A model generated the notes under the pieces. The model was not told the DNA's origin, did no database searches, and worked only from the letters and a program-made list of their open reading frames with translations. From contig NZ_CP116887.1 of NCBI RefSeq assembly GCF_028421645.1, forward strand, positions 4,771,501 to 4,835,500: DNA of 64,000 bases, given 5' to 3'. Shown in pieces: positions 58,411 through 64,000 of this stretch (the stretch's first letter is position 1; each line of letters begins with the position of its first letter). Made by a program: the position numbers and the translations under genes. This DNA is from Aneurinibacillus sp. Ricciae_BoGa-3 (GTDB lineage Bacteria; Bacillota; Bacilli; Aneurinibacillales; Aneurinibacillaceae).

Positions 58411-60189
58411 TCATAGATTATGTACCTGAGCAACAAGAGCTCTGGCAATTTTTCGTCTTCCTTCTATACTTCCAGTGCGGGCAAACGTAGCAAATTGGCG
58501 GTAAACGCTTTCAACGTTAGCTAACACTTGTTCTTCCTTACTCAGACTGCTCACCAGACTGCGCGCAGCCGCTTCCGCGTTCGAGGCCGCCTGATCGGCG
58601 AATTCCTTTGCAAATTCAATCTTAAGCCACTCTCTTTCGGCCCCATTGTTCTCCACCGCTTTCATGGTGCGAAGAACCGCACTTTCCAGCGCATAAAGCC
58701 AGATGGCCAGATCAGCCAGTTTCATCAGTATTTCCTGTTCTTCCTCCAGCGAGCTGCCATACTTCTCATAGGCCAACCCTGCACTGTAGAGAAGTACCCT
58801 GCGGATGCTGTCTGTTATTCCCCGCTCTCTTCCCACCGGTTGCTGCGGCACTTGTGGCTCGCGGGTGATTTCGCTAAATGCCTGCTTCACCGCTTGTTCA
58901 AGCGCTAGAGTGCCCAGTGCCCCGCGGCGGAACAGCATGCCCGGTATCAGCAGACGGTTGATTTCATTTGTCCCTTCAAAAATGCGGTTGATCCGCGAAT
59001 CGCGGTACATCCTCTCAATCGGATACTCTTTAATAAATCCATAGCCGCCATGAATCTGCAGGGATTCATCTACCACTTCGTCGAGCGTTTCTGAACCGAA
59101 TACTTTGCAGATGGAGCATTCGATTGCATATTCCATGGATTGCTTTGCAAAGCGTTTTCCGGTGTCCGGCTTCTCTTCATACAGATCACGAAGCGCCTGC
59201 TCGAGCAGATTAGCCGTGCGGTACTGAAGCGATTCCAGTGCATAAATGCGCGCCGCTAACCTTGCAATCTTCTCCTGTGTAGCCGGAAACGCCGTCAGCT
59301 CCCTGCCAAACTGCTTGCGCTCCCTGCCATATTTAAGAGCACGAGAAAGCGCTTCCTTAGAACCGCCTAACCCCGCGGTTCCCAGGTTAAATCTGCCGAG
59401 ATTCAATACATTTAGCGCAATAACATGCCCTCGGCCGATTTCACCAAGCACATTCTCCACCGGCACTGCGCAGTCCTCGAAAATAACTGGACAAGTAGAC
59501 GAGCTATTAATCCCCATCTTCTGCTCTTCCGGTCCGATAATGAGGCCTGGAGTCCCACGATCCACCAGGAACGCGGTGAATTTATCTCCATCCACCTGCG
59601 CATAAACAATAAACGTATCGGCAAACCCAGCGTTCGTAATGAAAAGCTTGTTTCCATTTAAAATATAGTGGGTTCCTTCTTCGTTCAAAACCGCTTTTGT
59701 TTTCCCGGAAAGGGCATCTGAGCCGGCTGACGGCTCTGTTAAACAGTAAGCGCCAAGCCGCGCGCCGATGGCATGATCCGCCAGATACTTCGCCTTCTGT
59801 TCAGGCGTGCCAAAGTATGTAATGGGGAGCGTTCCAATCGCGGTATGGTTGGCGTGAGCCACACTGTACCCGCCGCTTCGGCCAAGTTTTTCATACACCA
59901 CGGCGGCACTGATTTTATCAAGTCCTGAGCCTCCATATTGCTCAGGTACGCTGTGCCCCAGCAGGCCGAGATCACCGGCCTTGCGCAGCAGCGTAACCAG
60001 CAAGGAAAAATCGTGGTTCTCTAATTTATCGATGTTAGGCAAGACGTGATTGTCAATGAAATCGTTAGTTGTTTTCGCAATCATCTGATGCTCTTCTGTA
60101 AATTCTTCAGGTGTGAATACTTCCTCAGGCGCGCTACCTCGAACAATAAAACCTCCGCCGGGCGTTGTTTGCAAGCCTTTTTCCACCAA
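58411..60189 (-). CDS. fadE: Long-chain acyl-CoA dehydrogenase FadE type
   Basis: The 592-residue enzyme matches the long form (B. subtilis FadE is about the same length). An acyl-CoA dehydrogenase core comes first (CLTEPSAGSDALSGKTKA, HGGYGFIKEYPIERMYRDSRINRIFEGTNEINR with the catalytic Glu). A roughly 190-residue helical C-terminal extension, as in VLCAD-type enzymes, follows. TTG 60189 is 7 nt after AAAGGAGG; upstream in-frame codons have no ribosome site. A promoter and an operator-like palindrome precede it. Confidence 0.9.
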   Translation of the reverse strand: MVEKGLQTTPGGGFIVRGSAPEEVFTPEEFTEEHQMIAKTTNDFIDNHVLPNIDKLENHDFSLLVTLLRKAGDLGLLGHSVPEQYGGSGLDKISAAVVYEKLGRSGGYSVAHANHTAIGTLPITYFGTPEQKAKYLADHAIGARLGAYCLTEPSAGSDALSGKTKAVLNEEGTHYILNGNKLFITNAGFADTFIVYAQVDGDKFTAFLVDRGTPGLIIGPEEQKMGINSSSTCPVIFEDCAVPVENVLGEIGRGHVIALNVLNLGRFNLGTAGLGGSKEALSRALKYGRERKQFGRELTAFPATQEKIARLAARIYALESLQYRTANLLEQALRDLYEEKPDTGKRFAKQSMEYAIECSICKVFGSETLDEVVDESLQIHGGYGFIKEYPIERMYRDSRINRIFEGTNEINRLLIPGMLFRRGALGTLALEQAVKQAFSEITREPQVPQQPVGRERGITDSIRRVLLYSAGLAYEKYGSSLEEEQEILMKLADLAIWLYALESAVLRTMKAVENNGAEREWLKIEFAKEFADQAASNAEAAARSLVSSLSKEEQVLANVESVYRQFATFARTGSIEGRRKIARALVAQVHNL

Positions 60190-60217
60190 AGAAAAGCCTC
60201 CTTTATAAACACTATAC

Positions 60218-60285
60218 AGTGATAACATTGTCACTTATGACTTTACTGTATCTTTATTATAAAGAAATTCCTTACGATTTGGCAA
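60218..60285 (-). promoter_or_regulatory. fadE promoter with operator-like palindrome
   Basis: Minus strand TTGCCA (60280-60285), 18 nt, TATAAT (60256-60261). Downstream the imperfect palindrome AGTGATAACATTGTCACT (60218-60235; 7 of 9 pairs) lies in the early transcribed region. It may be the site of the adjacent TetR regulator. Confidence 0.55.
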
Positions 60286-60320
60286 TATTTAAAAAATTCA
60301 TGACAGTAAAGAAGTGTTTG

Positions 60321-60959
60321 TCACTTCTTCTCAGGCATTACAGATGTAGTGAAGATCGCTTCTTTAAAAAGAAGAGCGGTGTCTTCCGCTATTTGATCGA
60401 TATCCTCAATCGTTAAGCCGCTGTTTTCGATAATGTAGTTAATCACGCCATGGATCATGCCCTCCAGTGCAGCAAGGGCCGTCGCTAGCCGCACATCCCG
60501 GCATAATCCTTTTTCCATACTCCAGGAAATATCATTCCTAAGCCGTATAAAAAGCTCCCCATAAATCGAATCACGCAATTGCCTCAGTTCTTCATCATTG
60601 CTGCGCACCGATTGAAGCACCAAAAAAATTTCACGATATAAATAACAGGAACGCATAACATTGCGGATGCTGTGCAGCGTGCGCCGGTAAATATCCTGTT
60701 CAGTTTTAGGCGGTTTCGTATAGTTCACCGTAATCTGCTCAAGCACTTCGGATGTCAGCTCAACCAAAACATCTTGCCTGTTTTTATAATGCTTATAAAA
60801 GGTTCCATAGCCTAAATCAGCCCGCTCCATAATATCCTGTACCGTTGTATTGCTGTAGCCTTTCTCTAAAAAGACTTGTACAGCACATTCCCTAATCCTG
60901 TTCCGGGTTGCCTGCTTCTTTCTCTCAAACCTGTTTAGCTGCTGGGGTTGCATCATCAT
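60321..60959 (-). CDS. TetR-family regulator of the second acyl-CoA operon
   Basis: The 212-residue regulator has an N-terminal helix-turn-helix (RECAVQVFLEKGYSNTTVQDIMERADLGYGTFYKHYKNRQDVL) and a helical effector domain. The start is the first of three ATGs at 60959, preceded by AAAAGGAATGAG. It lies directly upstream of fadE in the same direction and is likely to control that operon in response to an acyl-CoA; this is inferred from position. Confidence 0.85.
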   Translation of the reverse strand: MMMQPQQLNRFERKKQATRNRIRECAVQVFLEKGYSNTTVQDIMERADLGYGTFYKHYKNRQDVLVELTSEVLEQITVNYTKPPKTEQDIYRRTLHSIRNVMRSCYLYREIFLVLQSVRSNDEELRQLRDSIYGELFIRLRNDISWSMEKGLCRDVRLATALAALEGMIHGVINYIIENSGLTIEDIDQIAEDTALLFKEAIFTTSVMPEKK

Positions 60960-61064
60960 AAACTCATTCCTTTTGTACACCGCTTTTTGCGAATTAGTAC
61001 TATCATACATGCTGATCAGAACGGCGTAAATGCGACAACCCCGGCAGGGTGGCTAGGGTGCAGG

Positions 61065-62282
61065 TCATAGGCTGGTTTGCTTCAGGCCACGCAAAAACAC
61101 GCTGTGGCTGTAAAGGTACGATATGGCCACACCGATCGCCGCCGCGGCTGCTGCTGGCAAAAGGTTTCCAGCCATTAAAGCTACTGGCACAAACAGCACT
61201 CCCGCGACAACCAGGAGGACACGGTAAACGATCCGTACAAGTGCTTCTTCCCGCAAGCCCTGCGGAAGCGGATAGACGTGGTGCCAGAATACATATCGGT
61301 GGAGCTGGCGAATCGTAGCAAGCTGGATGGCGCTCGCGTATAAAAAGATCGCATACACCAGAACCTTGCCCCATGGATTTCGGACCAGCCATATAAGCAA
61401 TATCGCGACAACCGCTAATCTAAAAAGCATACCGGGCAGGTCAGAGCGAACAAAAGCCTTTCCGTATAGGAAAGCATACGTGTTTTTCTGCATGAAAGGT
61501 GTACGCCCGGCAAGGGATGAAAGAATGGGACGCCTGTTAACCCTTGTTTCGATACCCGGCACATCCACAAACCAGTTTATAAAAAAGTAAAACCTGGATT
61601 TTGCTTTACCCTCTGCCGCCAGCAACTGCTGCCAGTTGATATATTTCCTCTCAAGCAAACGGTAATACGCCCAGCCTCCGCCAAAATAAACGAGCGTGAG
61701 GATTGCTATTTCTGTACCAATTCCCCGGGAGAAAAGCACGGCTGCTACCGCATAGTTAGCGGCAAGCCGCACCAGAAAATGCAGCCTGCGCATCCCCTGC
61801 TCCCTCAAACGCTGCTCCTGCCAGGAGGCCAGCAGGTTGCCCGCCTTTAGAAATAGAAGGTATAACAGAAGCGCAATAAACGGCCATGCATGATCAGCCA
61901 TTCTGTGTCGGTAAAGCGGCCAGACAACCAGCAGCAGGCCAAATAGGTACAGCGCCTGCAGGATAAAGCTATACCGGATGGACAGACGAAAGTATGCGCC
62001 CATTTTCCACTCCAGTGGAAGGAGATAAACGGTATCCGCTTCCTTTAAAAAAGTGCGAACGCTGCCAAACGAAAGCCCGAACGCAAAAACAGCCGCCATG
62101 CCCCATTCAACTGGATACGCCTGCGGCAGCCATCTGATAAACACGCTGTAATAATACGCCCCTGCGATAAAAGCAAACACAAGAAAGGTTATCGTGCCAC
62201 TGTTTCCAATGTAACGGGAATATTGAAGCGCTTCACCCCAGAACGATGCGGCCCGCTGTTTCCAAAGTTGTTGCACACTCAT
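61065..62282 (-). CDS. ecsB: ABC transporter permease EcsB
   Basis: The 405-residue membrane protein has about ten helices (SGTITFLVFAFIAGAYYYS, EWGMAAVFAFGLSFGSV and others) and the EcsB N-terminal form. Its start ATG overlaps the ecsA stop (ATGA), so the pair is translationally coupled. Ecs affects protein secretion, peptide export and regulated membrane proteolysis in B. subtilis. No ecsC follows here. Confidence 0.88.
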   Translation of the reverse strand: MSVQQLWKQRAASFWGEALQYSRYIGNSGTITFLVFAFIAGAYYYSVFIRWLPQAYPVEWGMAAVFAFGLSFGSVRTFLKEADTVYLLPLEWKMGAYFRLSIRYSFILQALYLFGLLLVVWPLYRHRMADHAWPFIALLLYLLFLKAGNLLASWQEQRLREQGMRRLHFLVRLAANYAVAAVLFSRGIGTEIAILTLVYFGGGWAYYRLLERKYINWQQLLAAEGKAKSRFYFFINWFVDVPGIETRVNRRPILSSLAGRTPFMQKNTYAFLYGKAFVRSDLPGMLFRLAVVAILLIWLVRNPWGKVLVYAIFLYASAIQLATIRQLHRYVFWHHVYPLPQGLREEALVRIVYRVLLVVAGVLFVPVALMAGNLLPAAAAAAIGVAISYLYSHSVFLRGLKQTSL

Positions 62283-63025
62283 CTGGGGGCTCCATCCTTT
62301 GTCATTTCGTAGAAGATGTCATCCAAGCTCGCACCCGGCATTCCAGCTTGTGTGCGCAGTTCTGCCAGCGTACCTGAAGCAATCATCCTCCCTTTCTGCA
62401 AAACAATATAGCGATCGCAGTAGCGTTCTACTGTGGATAAAATATGTGAACTCATAAGAATTCCGGCGCCGGTGTTTTTTACCTTAACCATTAACTCGAG
62501 CAGCGAGCGGATGCCAACCGGATCCAGTCCTACAAATGGTTCGTCAATGATATACAGGGGCGGCTGCACGAGAAAAGCACTCATAATCATCATTTTCTGC
62601 CGCATGCCCTTGGACATATGGCGCGGAAACAAGTCGCGGTTCTCTCTCATATTGAATTCATCGAGCAATCTAGCAGCTCGCTCTTCAAAGTCCGCCCTCT
62701 GTATATTATAGGCCATAGCTGTAAGTTCCAAATGCTCCCACAAGGTGAGATCATCGTACACGAGCGGCGCTTCGGGCACATACGTAGAGGAAGCCCTGTA
62801 CGCCTGCGGCTCTTCCAGCAGCGTTTTGCCATTAACAAGAATAGAACCTTCAACAGGTTCTAGAAGTCCTAATATATGTTTTATCGTTGTGCTTTTACCG
62901 GCTCCGTTGAGCCCTATCAGTCCCACCATTTCACCCGGCATCACGCGAAAGGTAACATCATGGATAATGGGTCTGTTTCGCTGATAGCCTCCCGTAACAT
63001 GTGTAACCTGTAAAATTGGATTCAT
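62279..63025 (-). CDS. ecsA: ABC transporter ATP-binding protein EcsA
   Basis: The 248-residue ATPase has Walker A GLNGAGKSTTIKH, a signature region around HMSKGMRQKMMIMSAF (a variant of LSGGQ) and Walker B PPLYIIDEPFVGLDP. It pairs with EcsB in one operon. GAGGAAAGG precedes the ATG at 63025; a TGTTATAAT extended -10 lies at 63064-63072. Confidence 0.92.
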   Translation of the reverse strand: MNPILQVTHVTGGYQRNRPIIHDVTFRVMPGEMVGLIGLNGAGKSTTIKHILGLLEPVEGSILVNGKTLLEEPQAYRASSTYVPEAPLVYDDLTLWEHLELTAMAYNIQRADFEERAARLLDEFNMRENRDLFPRHMSKGMRQKMMIMSAFLVQPPLYIIDEPFVGLDPVGIRSLLELMVKVKNTGAGILMSSHILSTVERYCDRYIVLQKGRMIASGTLAELRTQAGMPGASLDDIFYEMTKDGAPR

Positions 63026-63063
63026 TGTAACAGCCTTTCCTCTTTTGGTTTCATCCTCCTCTC

Positions 63064-63072
63064 ATTATAACA
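63064..63072 (-). promoter_or_regulatory. Extended -10 promoter of ecsAB
   Basis: Minus strand TGTTATAAT (TATAAT at 63064-63069), 40 nt upstream of the ecsA start. The -35 is poor. Confidence 0.5.
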
Positions 63073-63122
63073 CGTTGAACCGAAAAACAACTCGCCACCC
63101 AAGCTTCCCATTGGCCATCTAC

Positions 63123-63413
63123 CTACCCCGTATGAATATAGGACTGGAATATCTGCAAAGACCTGCTTCCTTTTCTCATCTTGTTCTTTATCGTAAAAGC
63201 CTGCATAGCCCGCTGCGGTAATGGTTCAAATGGCATGTCATTTTTCCTGCTTGCCGTGTGGTTTTCGGCGTATTTATTTATAAAACGAAACACCATTCTG
63301 ATCGCTTCAATCGGTCTGAATCCTTTCTCCTTCAGGTAGTTCCCCAGCTGTATAAAACGTAAAATTCCATTCTGGTAGTAAGTAAATACCTGCATCTCCC
63401 ATGATTGATTCAT
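63123..63413 (-). CDS. Small basic protein of 96 residues, unknown function
   Basis: The ATG at 63413 is preceded by AGGGGGA, a good ribosome site. The protein starts MNQSWEMQVFTYYQNGIL and is rich in Lys, Arg, Phe and Ile (FIQLGNYLKEKGFRP, MVFRFINKYAENHTASRKN). It has no signal peptide, membrane helix or cysteine motif. It lies between ecsA and the divergent transporter leader. I do not recognise a family. Confidence 0.6.
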   Translation of the reverse strand: MNQSWEMQVFTYYQNGILRFIQLGNYLKEKGFRPIEAIRMVFRFINKYAENHTASRKNDMPFEPLPQRAMQAFTIKNKMRKGSRSLQIFQSYIHTG

Positions 63414-63578
63414 CGTTAAATCCCCCTCGTTCGCCTTTTGTTAAATTTAGTATAGGACACGCCAGTAGAGTAAGGGAATATAAATCGTCCGACAATTCAC
63501 ACACTTCTTCGGCCCGTTTTGTAGAAAGCGAGCACATAAAAACAAATGCTGTTGGAAGATGGAGTATTCTGAAAATGA

Positions 63579-63608
63579 TTTACATGGGTTTAAACAAAAC
63601 GGTACAAT
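63579..63608 (+). promoter_or_regulatory. SigA promoter of the leader peptide and DMT transporter
   Basis: TTTACA (63579-63584), 18 nt, TACAAT (63603-63608). Transcription would start near 63615, 28 nt before the leader ATG. Confidence 0.65.
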
Positions 63609-63642
63609 AGGATCAAATGATAGCCAAGAGGAGGAACCATAC

Positions 63643-63690
63643 ATGAGACCGATACGGTTTGAATATGATGTACCCGGCTTCCGTTACTAG
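63643..63690 (+). CDS. Leader peptide (15 codons) upstream of the DMT transporter
   Basis: ATG at 63643 is preceded by AGGAGG at 8 nt. The frame encodes MRPIRFEYDVPGFRY and ends TAG at 63690. It is too short for an enzyme, but it has a ribosome site as strong as any in the window and ends against a hairpin. It is probably a regulatory leader read before the transporter; the Arg/Phe/Tyr-rich sequence may matter in stalling (inference). Confidence 0.65.
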   Translation: MRPIRFEYDVPGFRY

Positions 63691-63735
63691 AACGGGGCCT
63701 ATACCCCCGTTCCTGCACAAACAATCGAACGGAGG
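63691..63735 (+). promoter_or_regulatory. Alternative-pairing region controlling the transporter ribosome site
   Basis: Segment 1, AACGGGG (63691-63697), follows the leader stop directly. Segment 2, CCCCCGTT (63704-63711), can pair with segment 1 or with segment 3, AACGGAGG (63728-63735), which contains the transporter ribosome site. A ribosome resting at the leader stop would cover segment 1 and favour pairing 2:3. Confidence 0.6.
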
Positions 63736-63744
63736 TATTAACAT

Positions 63745-64000
63745 ATGAATACACAAAAGAGAAAGTTAATTTTCGGCTGCCTGGCACTGGGGATAGCGGC
63801 AAGCATATGGGGCGGCATGTATGTGGTAAGCAAGCTCGCCCTCGATCACATTCCACCTTTTACCCTCTTGTGGCTACGCTATCTGGTTGGGTTTATTGTG
63901 CTTTACATCCTGGCGGAGAAGCAGGGACTGCCCAGGCCCACCAGAGCAGACAGACCTATGTTTATTTCGATTGGATTTACTGGCTACTTCTTATCGGTTG
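63745..64000 (+). CDS. EamA/DMT-family transporter, N-terminal part
   Basis: The visible 85 residues, MNTQKRKLIFGCLALGIAAS then IWGGMYVVSKLALDHIPPFTLLWLRYLVGFIVLYILAEK, show the first EamA helices with the WG-x-x-Y/F and PP-x-x-L-x-x-R pattern of drug/metabolite exporters. The substrate is unknown. Translation starts at ATG 63745, 9 nt after GGAGG. The gene runs off the right edge. It is governed by the leader and pairing region just upstream. Confidence 0.88.
   Translation, partial: MNTQKRKLIFGCLALGIAASIWGGMYVVSKLALDHIPPFTLLWLRYLVGFIVLYILAEKQGLPRPTRADRPMFISIGFTGYFLSV

Overview
The window comes from the chromosome of an endospore-forming Gram-positive bacterium of the order Bacillales. It carries spoIIR, spo0F, spo0M, a YhcN-like spore lipoprotein, asnO, comB and pbpG. 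Gene order over most of the window follows the Bacillus subtilis arc speE-speB-ywiB-argS-fadF-acd-rpoE-pyrG-spo0F-fbaA-tal-murA-glpX-rho-rpmE-tdk-prfA-prmC-spoIIR-ywlC-mntP-ywlE-rpiB-ywlG-glyA-upp-mnaA. The fused isobutyryl-CoA mutase icmF and the many lipid-oxidation genes suggest a Paenibacillaceae-like genus such as Aneurinibacillus or Brevibacillus. That assignment is inference. I saw no tRNA, rRNA, CRISPR array, prophage or intact insertion sequence.

Layout. 1-11 kb, all minus strand: a truncated secreted glycosidase-like gene, mnaA, upp, glyA, ywlG, rpiB, an alpha/beta hydrolase, a chemoreceptor, an arginine phosphatase with an unusual coiled-coil insert, a ZIP transporter, mntP and ywlC. 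11-26 kb, minus: spoIIR, prmC, prfA, csp, a spore lipoprotein, tdk, rpmE, a radical SAM protein, rho, glpX, murA, tal, fba, spo0F, pyrG and rpoE. 26-37 kb, minus: a lipid and branched-chain acyl-CoA block (icmF, TetR regulator, two acyl-CoA dehydrogenases, 3-hydroxyacyl-CoA dehydrogenase, thiolase, fadF). 37-42 kb, minus: argS, ywiB, speB, speE. 42-49 kb: pbpG (plus), ywhD, ywfO, a pseudouridine synthase, spo0M (minus), then uspA and a 43-residue gene (plus). 49-53 kb, minus: a DUF1450 protein, cheY-cheW-cheA, a DUF3905-like protein. 53-61 kb: asnO (plus), comB and a second acyl-CoA oxidation operon with its own TetR regulator (minus). 61-64 kb: ecsAB, a small unknown gene, and the start of a DMT-family transporter behind a leader peptide (plus).

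Regulation is unusually readable. SigF-like promoters precede spoIIR and pbpG, and SigH-like promoters precede spo0F and spo0M. A SigD-like promoter precedes cheA. pyrG has the GGGC-start leader and terminator used for CTP-sensing attenuation. A FadR-type box overlaps the fadF promoter, and two near-identical palindromes lie before thl and the TetR gene.

The most novel signal is a family of dispersed, nested-palindrome repeats. There are eight full or partial copies, all in one orientation, each lying just 3' of a minus-strand gene or its terminator. Copies range from a ~104-nt simple hairpin to ~290-nt cores in which extra hairpins are inserted into the loops, some with an additional ~160-nt tail. 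Helix-preserving changes between copies point to selection on, or derivation from, a structured RNA or DNA hairpin. A second candidate is the 15-codon leader peptide and three-segment alternative-pairing region before the DMT transporter.
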